A stretch of DNA of 20,074 bases from a virus (IMGVR_UViG_3300034063_000785:1-20074); one strand, 5' to 3'; counted from the first letter of the stretch, positions 5,809 to 12,168 are shown. A program made the numbers and translations. Notes: generated from the letters alone by a model not told the origin.

Positions 5809-5846
5809 GTACCCATGAAAAACCAGTGTAGTACAACCCTGTCAAC
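5809..5846 (+). repeat. 37-bp element, copy 8 (most diverged)
   Basis: ACCCATGAAAAACCAGT is kept with one change. The centre reads GTGTAGTAC and the right third is different (AACCCTGTCAAC). The pattern of loss marks GTACCCAYGAAAAACCAGT and TAGTA as the conserved core. It is the last copy in the window, 15 nt before the ATG at 5862, with GTGAGGT as ribosome site. Confidence 0.85.
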
Positions 5847-5861
5847 CAAGTGAGGTAAACC

Positions 5862-6260
5862 ATGAAATTCGCAGCAGCAAACCCCCGCACCGCAATGAAC
5901 GAGCACAGAGACTGCGTGGTCCGTGCACTGTCCCTGGCATTCAACCGCGCGTACCAGGACGTGCACGCGATATGCGCAGCGGCCGGACGCAAGCCCGGAC
6001 GTGGCATGTACGCCAACCAGATCGACGATGCACTCAAGGCCCTGACCGGAGACCCCAAAGCGAAGGCAGTCTGGACCTGGGAATACATGAGCGCAAAGCG
6101 GCCCACGTTTGCCCAGTTCGCAAAAGAAAACCCCGTCGGACACTTCGTCGTCAGCAAACGCGGCCACATGGTGGCCCTGATCGACGGTGTGTACCATGAC
6201 GCACACCCGAGCGGCTGCGGAGCGCGCTGCCGTGTCATCAGGCACTACCGGATCAAGTAA
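5862..6260 (+). CDS. Papain-like cysteine peptidase-fold phage protein (candidate)
   Basis: This 132-residue protein has C18 in NEHRDCVVRAL at the start of a helix, G101-H102 in KRGHMVALIDG, and D108 or D113 shortly after. The Cys...His...Asp order and the helix-then-strand context match small papain/C39-like peptidase-fold proteins found in many phages. The partner substrate is unknown, and a non-peptidase role is possible. GTGAGGT gives a good ribosome site. It opens the long overlapping gene run that continues to 12168, downstream of element copy 8. Confidence 0.72.
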   Translation: MKFAAANPRTAMNEHRDCVVRALSLAFNRAYQDVHAICAAAGRKPGRGMYANQIDDALKALTGDPKAKAVWTWEYMSAKRPTFAQFAKENPVGHFVVSKRGHMVALIDGVYHDAHPSGCGARCRVIRHYRIK

Positions 6261-6421
6261 TGGAACCACGCAAGCAATACGACCCGCATTGGCCGTTCCC
6301 GCAGTATGACGAGAACGGCCAACAGCTACTCCCGCCAGGGTGGAACCCTGACAAGTTCACACCTCCGCCGAAGTTCGATCCGTTCGACCCGGCGGAGGGT
6401 TACCAGGAGGCCCCATTTTGA
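6260..6421 (+). CDS. 53-residue proline-rich acidic protein
   Basis: This small gene was found by reading the gap. The ATG shares a base with the upstream TAA (TAATG), and the TGA at 6419-6421 overlaps the next TTG start. The product is unusually rich in Pro, Asp, Phe and Tyr (DPHWPFPQYDENGQQLLPPG), so it is probably extended or disordered. Similar Pro/Trp-rich short proteins occur in phage early regions, but I cannot name a family. Confidence 0.6.
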   Translation: MEPRKQYDPHWPFPQYDENGQQLLPPGWNPDKFTPPPKFDPFDPAEGYQEAPF

Positions 6422-6750
6422 AGATCAACACCGACGACATTAAAACCAACGGAGCCCACGAGCAGGGCTGCATGGTTATCAAGTACCGAGAACTGGTCGA
6501 GATATTCGGTCAACCCCGCGCCCCACTGGGCGAGGATTCAGACGCCGAATGGGATATTGAATTCGACGATGGTGCGGTGTGCACCATCTATAACTGGCGC
6601 AATGGGCGCCGATACCTGGGCCCGAAGGGGCCCACTGTGGAGCAGATCGAGCTTTGGCAGATCGGCGGCCACAAATTGTTCATTCTCTTCAGCATCAACC
6701 GCTACATCAACGAAGCCCGAGAGGCTAGAAAGGCACTACATCATGGCTAA
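6418..6750 (+). CDS. Conserved phage protein, TTG start
   Basis: This 110-residue protein contains a block seen in many small phage proteins of unknown function: KYRELVEIFGQP, then DAEWDIEFDDGAVCTIYNW, then LWQIGGH. The start is TTG at 6418, supported by a perfect AGGAGG eight bases upstream and by the TTGA overlap with the preceding stop. The first in-frame ATG (6471) lies inside the conserved block and has no ribosome site. Function is unknown. Confidence 0.75.
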   Translation: MKINTDDIKTNGAHEQGCMVIKYRELVEIFGQPRAPLGEDSDAEWDIEFDDGAVCTIYNWRNGRRYLGPKGPTVEQIELWQIGGHKLFILFSINRYINEAREARKALHHG

Positions 6751-7030
6751 GATCCCCGTCACCGGTCCCCTGAACCCCATGGACGACCCCCTGTGCACAA
6801 CGCAGCACTGGATCACGTTCCTGGGCCTGCTGACCGAGTTCATGGAGCACTACAGAGAGCACATCCCGGAGCAGGAAGCTATCAACGTCCTGCGGGCCTT
6901 CAATCTCCTGGCCGACACCGACAAGCTGCAACGTGTGGCGCGCGAGCGCGCCATCCGCGCGCAGTACGAGGTCAAGGAAATGCAGAACCCCATTTTCTAT
7001 ACCAAGGTCGATCCGATGAAGCTGAACTGA
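6743..7030 (+). CDS. Hypothetical phage protein, helical
   Basis: This 95-residue protein is mostly alpha-helical (WITFLGLLTEFMEHYREHI, then long Arg/Glu-rich helices) and ends KVDPMKLN. No family is recognised. The ATG overlaps the preceding gene by eight bases, with AGAAAGG as ribosome site. It belongs to the same run of overlapping genes. Confidence 0.68.
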   Translation: MAKIPVTGPLNPMDDPLCTTQHWITFLGLLTEFMEHYREHIPEQEAINVLRAFNLLADTDKLQRVARERAIRAQYEVKEMQNPIFYTKVDPMKLN

Positions 7031-7031
7031 C

Positions 7032-7262
7032 ATGGGCATTTACGACACCGTACCCACACGCCAAGTCGTCGATGGTTTTGACCGCGCCGTGCCGGTCGAG
7101 CATGCGGATGCCCTGAGTATCTTCCTGCGCGACAAGACCGGCGCACAGCGATTACTGCACCGTATCGCCATCAACGAGCACACAACCCTGGAACTGGCAA
7201 AGGATAACGCACGCGCGTATATCCAATGGCACACCAAACAATTTGGAAAGGCAATCAAATGA
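7032..7262 (+). CDS. Small hypothetical phage protein
   Basis: This 76-residue protein begins MGIYDTVPTRQVVDGFDRAV. Its C-terminal half is helical and basic (TTLELAKDNARAYIQWHTKQ). I do not recognise it. The start is one base after the upstream TGA, with no distinct ribosome site, so coupling is likely. The end overlaps the next start as ATGA. Confidence 0.65.
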   Translation: MGIYDTVPTRQVVDGFDRAVPVEHADALSIFLRDKTGAQRLLHRIAINEHTTLELAKDNARAYIQWHTKQFGKAIK

Positions 7263-7507
7263 GCTACGAATACTACAAAACCGAATTCGACAACAGTTTC
7301 ACGATCCGCGCGATCGAGACTGACGGTGGGGTTATCTTCTGCCAGGATTCCCAACCGCTGTCTACGACCATGTACTGGTCGATCGCGGACGCGCGCCGGA
7401 TCGCGGCACAGATCCTGGCGGCCGCCGATGCGGCGGAGGTCGAGACCGCGGCCAATGACGCGGCAGAGAAGGCCAGAAAGGCGGCCCAGAATGCCGCGGC
7501 AGCCTAG
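7259..7507 (+). CDS. Hypothetical protein with alanine-rich helical tail
   Basis: This 82-residue protein has a beta-rich N-terminal half (SFTIRAIETDGGVIFCQ) and a C-terminal half made almost only of Ala, Glu, Asp, Arg and Lys, predicted to be one long helix or coiled coil. The start overlaps the upstream stop (ATGA), with TTGGAAAGG as ribosome site. It overlaps the next gene by 17 bases. Family unknown. Confidence 0.68.
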   Translation: MSYEYYKTEFDNSFTIRAIETDGGVIFCQDSQPLSTTMYWSIADARRIAAQILAAADAAEVETAANDAAEKARKAAQNAAAA

Positions 7508-7700
7508 TCACCTGATCCGGAACGATCACGTGGATTGGGGCGACCGGGACTACCAGTACGATGTATTCGGTATTCCCCGGTCCACACCAAACAAGCTATA
7601 TACCCATCTGTACGATCCGGGCGACCCGGATCTTGCAGATCGGGTCAACCTAGGGTTTACCTTCATAAGCCCTGACCATTTGGAGGACGACTGGGAATGA
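7491..7700 (+). CDS. Small hypothetical phage protein
   Basis: This 69-residue acidic protein is rich in Asp, Pro and Tyr (DVFGIPRSTPNKLYTHLYDP). The frame is also open far upstream, but the ATG at 7491 inside the end of the previous gene is the most sensible start; a GGCGG sequence lies upstream. The stop overlaps the next start (ATGA). Unrecognised. Confidence 0.6.
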   Translation: MPRQPSHLIRNDHVDWGDRDYQYDVFGIPRSTPNKLYTHLYDPGDPDLADRVNLGFTFISPDHLEDDWE

Positions 7701-7834
7701 AAACCTTCGGCATCATTATTCTGATTCTCGGGTGGCTTTTCTCTACGGGCGGATATACAATGGAGATTTACGCGATGATGGCCGTGGGCCTAGCGTTTCT
7801 TCTCTGGGGTATACATGCCGACTCAAAACGATAG
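7697..7834 (+). CDS. 45-residue two-helix membrane protein
   Basis: This short gene has its ATG at 7697 overlapping the preceding TGA and its TAG at 7832-7834. The product is almost wholly hydrophobic in two segments (FGIIILILGWLFS and AMMAVGLAFLLWGI) joined by GGYTMEIY, and it ends ADSKR, so a membrane hairpin is predicted. GGGAATGA provides a weak ribosome site. It overlaps the sigma factor gene by 20 bases. It could be holin-like, but the position in an early region argues against that. Confidence 0.65.
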   Translation: MKTFGIIILILGWLFSTGGYTMEIYAMMAVGLAFLLWGIHADSKR

Positions 7835-8396
7835 TTCGTCACTGACCAATTACCTTCGACGCCTGCACAAGTTCCAAACACTTTCGCATGCGGAAGAGGA
7901 AGCCTTGTCGGGCATGATACGTGCCGGCGACGCGGCAGCATTGGAAAGACTCGTCACTCACAATATGCGCTTCGTCGTTTATGTAATCAAGTCGAGCCCG
8001 CAATATGCTGCCAGTCGCATACCCTTTGACGACCTAATCGGTATCGGCAACGCGGAGCTACTGAAGGCCGCACGCCGATGGACACCGAAGAATGGTGCGC
8101 GGTTCTCCACGTATGCCAAGGGATTCATTCAACGCGGCATCCGCCGGTCCCTGGACAACGAATGGAGCATGATTCGCATCCCCGTGAACGTGGCAGAGCA
8201 GATCCGCAATCTGCGCTACACCGAGCGGCGCCTGACTCAAGAATTGAAACGTAAACCAACCCACCACGAGCTTGCCGATGCACTGAAACTGCATGAGAGC
8301 AGGATCGAGGAACTAATGTCGATCGACAGCCTGGAGCCCATGTCGATCGACGCAAACCAGGGCCAAGGACGGCCACGAGAGGAAATCGAAGAATGA
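7815..8396 (+). CDS. Sigma-70-like factor lacking region 4
   Basis: In this 193-residue protein, residues 10-58 match sigma region 1.2/2.1 (YLRRLHKFQTLSHAEEEAL, then ERLVTHNMRFVVYVIK). Residues 72-89 (DDLIGIGNAELLKAARRW) are region 2.2. Residues 94-125 (GARFSTYAKGFIQRGIRR, then DNEWSMIRIPVNV) are regions 2.3-2.4, which open and read the -10 element. Residues 137-168 (RRLTQELKRKPTHHELADAL) are region 3. It ends 25 residues later with no region 4, the part that binds the -35 element and the RNA polymerase flap. It should redirect host RNA polymerase, probably to promoters without a normal -35, or with a partner supplying region 4. GGGGT precedes the ATG. Confidence 0.9.
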   Translation: MPTQNDSSSLTNYLRRLHKFQTLSHAEEEALSGMIRAGDAAALERLVTHNMRFVVYVIKSSPQYAASRIPFDDLIGIGNAELLKAARRWTPKNGARFSTYAKGFIQRGIRRSLDNEWSMIRIPVNVAEQIRNLRYTERRLTQELKRKPTHHELADALKLHESRIEELMSIDSLEPMSIDANQGQGRPREEIEE

Positions 8397-8596
8397 GCGA
8401 CATTACACCGGTCCACATGCAGACCGTCAAAACCGATGACGACCACATCACCAAGGTTATCGTCACCAACGCCGACACCGGCGAGCACATCCTGGATTTT
8501 CTGTGGGACGAGCGAGACGAGCAGACCCCAGAAAAGCAAAAGGAATTCCACGAATGGGTAAAGCACATCCTGCAATCGAAAGGACTAATCGAATGA
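8393..8596 (+). CDS. Small hypothetical phage protein
   Basis: This 67-residue acidic protein has a beta-rich start (ITKVIVTNADTGEHILDFLW) and a C-terminal helix (KQKEFHEWVKHILQSKGL). It directly follows the sigma factor with an ATGA overlap, so it could be a partner or anti-sigma, but it shows no region 4 features and that role is only positional guesswork. Family unknown. Confidence 0.68.
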   Translation: MSDITPVHMQTVKTDDDHITKVIVTNADTGEHILDFLWDERDEQTPEKQKEFHEWVKHILQSKGLIE

Positions 8597-8985
8597 CCAC
8601 GCCCCGCAAAACCGGTAGTTTCGTGACCATGACACCCCCTGGCATTTCGCTGTCGTTCGACGTGCGGCCTGCCCAACTTGTCCTGGAAAAGAATGAGACG
8701 TTCGAGGTGGCCTTCAACGACCCGCGCATGACCGACCAGGGATTCTCTGTGGGCGAGCGCAACCGGGCCCGCCTGCACGTGATGATCGACCGATGGTTGG
8801 CCGGCCAGGAGGTCGATCAGGTGGTGGACGACCCCACATACGACGAAGAGCGCATGTTCCTGAGCGGGCCCGAAGAGGCATACCTTCAAGGTGTCGTCGA
8901 TGCCATGAACGCAGCCAAGAAGCAGATCGAGGGTGGCGAGCCACTGTGCCTGAAGAGCGTCCTGGCGCAGAAAGGAATGTTTTGA
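8593..8985 (+). CDS. Hypothetical phage protein
   Basis: This 130-residue protein has a beta-rich N-terminus (SLSFDVRPAQLVLEKNETFE) and a helical acidic C-terminal half (AYLQGVVDAMNAAKKQIEGG). I cannot assign a family. The ATG at 8593 overlaps the upstream stop (ATGA), with AAAGGA nearby. The frame is open further upstream, but only inside the previous gene. Confidence 0.68.
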   Translation: MTTPRKTGSFVTMTPPGISLSFDVRPAQLVLEKNETFEVAFNDPRMTDQGFSVGERNRARLHVMIDRWLAGQEVDQVVDDPTYDEERMFLSGPEEAYLQGVVDAMNAAKKQIEGGEPLCLKSVLAQKGMF

Positions 8986-8986
8986 C

Positions 8987-9178
8987 ATGCTACTCAAAGA
9001 TTTAGAACGCGGCGACCGGTTTGTCGTCTCCGGACTAAGCGACCCTGAAGGCCTTACGCACAAGGTCTTCATATTCCATCACCTGGACGGTTTGTTCAGC
9101 TATTGCACAACCGAGGACCGCAAGGATGTTGTGCACTGGGCCTGGAATACTCCGGTTAAGAAATGCGAGGAGCTATGA
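8987..9178 (+). CDS. Small beta-barrel-like phage protein
   Basis: This 63-residue protein begins LLKDLERGDRFVV, a pattern common at the start of small SH3/KOW-like barrels in phage proteins, followed by HKVFIFHHLDGLFSYC. The fold is only suggested and the role is unknown. It starts one base after the upstream TGA and overlaps the thyX start by four bases. Confidence 0.68.
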   Translation: MLLKDLERGDRFVVSGLSDPEGLTHKVFIFHHLDGLFSYCTTEDRKDVVHWAWNTPVKKCEEL

Positions 9179-9816
9179 AAGTAAAACTCGTGTGGGCAAC
9201 CCCCGGCGCCGACCTGAATATCGGGTACATGGCGCGCGTATCCAATCCGCAGAACCAGGACAACCCGGACTACGATCGACTGATTCGGTATCTCATCCGG
9301 CACAAACACTGGAGCCCGTTCGAGATGGTCAACGCGTGCCTGGAGATCGAGTGCACGCGCGACATTGCGCGTCAGATCCTGCGCCACCGTAGTTTCACCT
9401 TCCAGGAGTTCAGCCAACGCTACGCAGTGGCGGACGAGTACGAGTATTCAGAGCCGCGCCTGCAAGACGCCAAGAACCGGCAGAACAGTATCCCGGTCCA
9501 GGACCGTGAACTGCACCAGTTCTGGGAAGAGCAGCAGCGCGACGTTCTGATCGCGGCCAAGGCAGCGTATGGAGCCGCACTGAACGCCGGCATCGCCAAG
9601 GAAGTCGCGCGCAAGGTCCTGCCCGAAGGCCTGACCATGAGCCGGCTATACATGAACGGGTCCCTGCGCAGTTGGCTGCACTACGTCGATATTCGCACGG
9701 ACCCATCGACCCAGAAAGAACACCGGGACGTTGCCATGGAATGCAAACGCATCCTGGCAGAGTGTTTCCCGATGAGCATGAAAGCATTTGACCAAACCAA
9801 GGAATCAACGACATGA
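9175..9816 (+). CDS. thyX: Flavin-dependent thymidylate synthase ThyX
   Basis: This enzyme makes dTMP from dUMP using methylene-tetrahydrofolate, FAD and NADPH in the cytoplasm, feeding phage DNA synthesis. The diagnostic ThyX motif RHR-x7-S is present as RHRSFTFQEFS at residues 70-80, with the usual HKHWSPFE upstream (43-50) and QRYAV after it. At 213 residues it is close to full family length. The ATG at 9175 was chosen because GCGAGGAG sits directly before it and it overlaps the upstream TGA; an earlier in-frame ATG at 9163 would put MRGA in front. Together with the dNMP kinase it suggests the phage boosts its thymidine pool. Confidence 0.95.
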   Translation: MKVKLVWATPGADLNIGYMARVSNPQNQDNPDYDRLIRYLIRHKHWSPFEMVNACLEIECTRDIARQILRHRSFTFQEFSQRYAVADEYEYSEPRLQDAKNRQNSIPVQDRELHQFWEEQQRDVLIAAKAAYGAALNAGIAKEVARKVLPEGLTMSRLYMNGSLRSWLHYVDIRTDPSTQKEHRDVAMECKRILAECFPMSMKAFDQTKESTT

Positions 9817-9986
9817 ACGCATTTGTACAAGCCTTTTCCCCGCGCATTGAAAAGCACGAGATTCATTACTTGCGCAAGATTGTGCTGTGGACCGTGCCAC
9901 TCCTGACCCTGGACATTATCCTGATGATTGCACTGAAGCCCTATATTGGGGACCTATTGCAGCAAGTGAAGGGTATCTGCCAATGA
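9813..9986 (+). CDS. 57-residue single-pass membrane protein
   Basis: This short gene lies between thyX and the methyltransferase, with ATGA overlaps on both sides. The product has a charged N-terminus (RIEKHEIHYLRK) and one strong transmembrane helix (IVLWTVPLLTLDIILMIAL). CCAAGGAA is the ribosome site. Function is unknown. Confidence 0.68.
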   Translation: MNAFVQAFSPRIEKHEIHYLRKIVLWTVPLLTLDIILMIALKPYIGDLLQQVKGICQ

Positions 9987-10513
9987 GGCGCGAACTACTA
10001 ATCGGCTGCGGGTCTGCGCGCGACAAGCGCATGACGTGCAACGGCACGAACACCTGGGAAGACCTGACGACTCTGGACTACAACGCGGACCACAAGCCAG
10101 ACGTGGTGTGGAACCTGATGCGGCCGGAGCTACCCTTCGACAGCGACACGTTCGACGAGATGCACGCGTACGAGGTCCTGGAGCACCTGGGAGCGCAAGG
10201 AGACTGGCGGACGTTCTTCCGCCAGTTCAGCGACTACTGGCGCGTCCTGAAGCCCGGCGGGCACCTTCTAGGCACATGCCCGTCGCGGCACTCTGCCTGG
10301 GCCTGGGGCGACCCGTCACACAGCCGCTTGATCACGCCCGAGTCGATGATCTTCCTGTCACAGCCGGAGTACACGCGGCAAGTCGGCCACACAGCAATGT
10401 CCGATTTCCGATTCGTGTACAAGGCAGATTTTGAGATTATCTATTCGCACGATGACAAGGACACATTCCGATTCGTGCTGCAAGCAATCAAACCCTCAAG
10501 GATAAGCATATGA
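9983..10513 (+). CDS. Class I SAM-dependent methyltransferase
   Basis: In this 176-residue protein, motif I is ELLIGCGSARDKR (about residues 4-16). An acidic motif II region follows (LTTLDYNADHKPDVVWNL), then PFDSDTFDEMHAYEVLEHLG, the typical Methyltransf_11 block, and the LKPGGHLLG motif before the C-terminal strands. These are the elements of a Rossmann-fold methyltransferase. The substrate cannot be read from the sequence: no DPPY/NPPY motif is present, so it is unlikely to be an ordinary adenine-N6 or cytosine-N4 DNA methylase, and small molecules, protein or RNA are possible. The start at 9983 overlaps the upstream TGA. Confidence 0.85.
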   Translation: MRRELLIGCGSARDKRMTCNGTNTWEDLTTLDYNADHKPDVVWNLMRPELPFDSDTFDEMHAYEVLEHLGAQGDWRTFFRQFSDYWRVLKPGGHLLGTCPSRHSAWAWGDPSHSRLITPESMIFLSQPEYTRQVGHTAMSDFRFVYKADFEIIYSHDDKDTFRFVLQAIKPSRISI

Positions 10514-10746
10514 CCGACAACGAAATCATGAGCATGGTGCAGAAATCCACCGCACCGGATCCCTACGACAGCGACTTCTGGGTCCTGACCCGCAAAGAGA
10601 TTCTGAATTTCGCACACAACCTTATTGTGGCCGAGCGTGTGGAATGCGCGCGGGCCTGTGAAGGCCGGTATATGGGCGACAACAACCGCGAAGATATGGA
10701 AGCGCGCCGCTGCGCCGACGCTATTCGAGCCAGGGGGCAGACATGA
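10510..10746 (+). CDS. Hypothetical phage protein with Cys-containing helix
   Basis: This 78-residue, mainly helical protein has the segment ERVECARACEGRY followed by RRCADAIRARG. The ER-x-(x)-CA-x-x-CE wording recurs in the next gene (EREACAKVCEYM), so the two may share a small helical domain common in phages (annotated only as hypothetical). The start overlaps the methyltransferase stop (ATGA), with CAAGGA upstream. Confidence 0.72.
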   Translation: MTDNEIMSMVQKSTAPDPYDSDFWVLTRKEILNFAHNLIVAERVECARACEGRYMGDNNREDMEARRCADAIRARGQT

Positions 10747-11054
10747 ACTGTAAGCACGATGAGATTGTTTCTTTCTACGACCCGGCCAACGCCGGCGGCC
10801 CCATTATGTGGGCCTGCAAAAGTTGTTGGCATAAGTTCGTGCCGATGGACCAACTGATGAAGGAAGTGGCCGACGAGCGTGAGGCGTGTGCGAAGGTGTG
10901 TGAATACATGGCCTTGCACACCGATGGTCTGCGGACTGCTGCACTGGAGGAGGCGGCAGAAAATATCCGGGCCTGGGGAATTAATTTCGACCGACTTCTC
11001 GACGCCCAACGGCTGTCGTCCAGGCCGCCGCCATTGAAGAAGGGGGAAGTATGA
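10743..11054 (+). CDS. Zinc-ribbon-like hypothetical phage protein
   Basis: In this 103-residue protein the N-terminus holds C3-x2-H (MNCKHDE) and CKSCWHKF, which can form one zinc ribbon. A helix with EREACAKVCEYMALHT follows, like the helix in the upstream neighbour. The C-terminus is Pro/Arg/Lys-rich. AGGGGG lies just before the ATG. The role is unknown; DNA or RNA contact is plausible for such ribbons. Confidence 0.72.
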   Translation: MNCKHDEIVSFYDPANAGGPIMWACKSCWHKFVPMDQLMKEVADEREACAKVCEYMALHTDGLRTAALEEAAENIRAWGINFDRLLDAQRLSSRPPPLKKGEV

Positions 11055-11251
11055 GCAATGAGCCTTTGATTGACGGATACCCGCTGTGTGGCGGAATACC
11101 CAAACCCAAACTCACACCCGACGACACCGCCCTGCTGCGGCAGGCGTTGGACTGTCTTGAGAACCACGTGATGCAGCGAACGTATGCTAGTGGCGTGGTT
11201 ATCTGCAACACCGCAATCGCCCTGCGCGAACGACTGAAAGAGAAGAAATGA
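11051..11251 (+). CDS. Small hypothetical phage protein
   Basis: This 66-residue protein has an N-terminal proline-rich part (DGYPLCGGIPKPKLTPDD) and two helices. AAGAAGGGGGAAGT is a strong ribosome site. It overlaps both neighbours by four bases. I cannot name a family. Confidence 0.68.
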   Translation: MSNEPLIDGYPLCGGIPKPKLTPDDTALLRQALDCLENHVMQRTYASGVVICNTAIALRERLKEKK

Positions 11252-11257
11252 CTCAAA

Positions 11258-11437
11258 ATGGAATCCCACAAAGAAAAGAATGGAGGCCGCACCGGTTGGC
11301 CTCCGGGGCTGTTGCAAGATGACAGCAAGGAATTAAGCCGGTGGTTCGCAAGCCGGCCGGACGCGCGCTACCAATTGCGCCGGGTCCTGGCCGAAATTAA
11401 ACCCCCTGAAAGGAAACCCCACAATGAAAAACGCTAG
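11258..11437 (+). CDS. Conserved small phage protein (TGWPPGLLQDD type)
   Basis: This 59-residue protein was found by reading the gap. The ATG at 11258 is preceded by GAGAAGAA and the TAG is at 11435-11437. The sequence GGRTGWPPGLLQDDSKELSR followed by FASRPDARYQLRR matches a short protein I associate with phages and prophages of Gram-negative bacteria; its function is not known. An alternative ATG at 11248 in another frame would give only 24 residues and is less likely. It overlaps the lipoprotein gene by 14 bases. Confidence 0.7.
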   Translation: MESHKEKNGGRTGWPPGLLQDDSKELSRWFASRPDARYQLRRVLAEIKPPERKPHNEKR

Positions 11438-11753
11438 AACCTGGGCCCTGGCGGCCACCATTGCCATCACCGCGGCGATCGTCGCATGCGGCGGAGTTGC
11501 GGACGAAGAACGACCGACCGCATTCCAAATGGACCACGACGTGATGTACATGATCAACGCCGGCGCCGATGAAAATCTGAACGCCGGCGCCGACGAGGAT
11601 ATGACTGCCGAGGATCTGGAATCCCACCAGGAAGCTATCCGCCCGCACATGGAGTATTGGTCCGGCGTGCAGCGACTCGTCGGCCAGGGCCACCTGGAGT
11701 GGGTGAAGGGCGTGGATGGATACAGCCTGCAAAAGCGAGGGACCCAATATTGA
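11424..11753 (+). CDS. Predicted phage lipoprotein
   Basis: This 109-residue protein has an N-terminal Lys/Arg pair, a hydrophobic stretch (WALAATIAITAAIVAC) and a lipobox IVAC with C22 as the lipid-acceptor, so it should be exported and membrane-anchored. The mature part is acidic and carries a short tandem duplication (NAGADEN, LNAGADED). AAAGGAAA precedes the ATG. It is followed by a membrane peptide and a secreted protein, suggesting an envelope-acting set, for example blocking superinfection. That role is inference, and it is too long for a typical Rz1 spanin. Confidence 0.8.
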   Translation: MKNARTWALAATIAITAAIVACGGVADEERPTAFQMDHDVMYMINAGADENLNAGADEDMTAEDLESHQEAIRPHMEYWSGVQRLVGQGHLEWVKGVDGYSLQKRGTQY

Positions 11754-11863
11754 AAACCCTTTTTGAATTCGTAGCAGTTGCCTGGGTGACCGCGTTTTAT
11801 GCCGTGGTCCTCCTGGCACCTTTTGTAACACTTGCCCTAATCGTCAAATTCATCACGCAATGA
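11750..11863 (+). CDS. 37-residue membrane peptide, TTG start
   Basis: This small gene begins with TTG at 11750, overlapping the lipoprotein TGA as TTGA, with GCGAGGG about eight bases upstream. The product is nearly all hydrophobic (FVAVAWVTAFYAVVLLAPFV, then TLALIVKFITQ), giving one or two membrane helices. It ends with an ATGA overlap with the next gene. The TTG start is inferred from spacing and overlap; no ATG exists in the frame. Confidence 0.6.
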   Translation: MKTLFEFVAVAWVTAFYAVVLLAPFVTLALIVKFITQ

Positions 11864-12168
11864 AAAAACTTATCGCCATTCTTCTCATGGCCGCCGGCGT
11901 GGCCTCCGCCCAGACCACGGAACAGCACATCATGAAGTTCCCAAACGGCACGGAGATCCTGTTCACGGACCGGCCCTGCCAACTTGGGGACGGCAAGTTC
12001 CAGGACCTGAAGTCGGCACTTGTCTTGCCTAAAGCCGGCGCTCTTGTCATGGGTTGTTGGGCCTACAGCCCCTCCAGACAGACGATCGAACTGGTTACGG
12101 AGGACGGAAAGGTCCTGGTTCTGCCTGCCACGACCCAAAAAGCGGGTCCCCGGGATCTGCGCACTTGA
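11860..12168 (+). CDS. Secreted phage protein with signal peptide
   Basis: In this 102-residue protein, MKKLIAILLMAAGVASAQ is a classic signal peptide with cleavage likely after ASA. The mature part has two cysteines (DRPCQLG and MGCWAYS), likely a disulfide in the periplasm, and beta-rich segments. The layout resembles small periplasmic proteins common in phages of Gram-negative bacteria; the function is unknown. It ends the run of overlapping genes that began at 5862. The start has little ribosome site and is probably coupled. Confidence 0.78.
   Translation: MKKLIAILLMAAGVASAQTTEQHIMKFPNGTEILFTDRPCQLGDGKFQDLKSALVLPKAGALVMGCWAYSPSRQTIELVTEDGKVLVLPATTQKAGPRDLRT

Noticed and set aside
65-5846. 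CRISPR array
   Set aside because: The repeats are separated by 216 to 1,736 bp of coding sequence, not by uniform short spacers, and no cas genes are present.
65-5846. Antitermination (nut-like) or terminator sites in the repeated element
   Set aside because: The element contains no stem-loop and no T-tract, so neither a boxB-type hairpin nor an intrinsic terminator can be drawn.
8393-8596. Missing sigma region 4 directly downstream of the sigma-like gene by frameshift
   Set aside because: The next gene has no helix-turn-helix or region 4 wording in any frame; the only region-4-like segment is at 17042-17341.
8125-9072. 315-residue minus-strand frame over the sigma factor region
   Set aside because: It is antisense to the sigma region 2-3 motifs and to several well-placed small genes; no coherent domain was seen.
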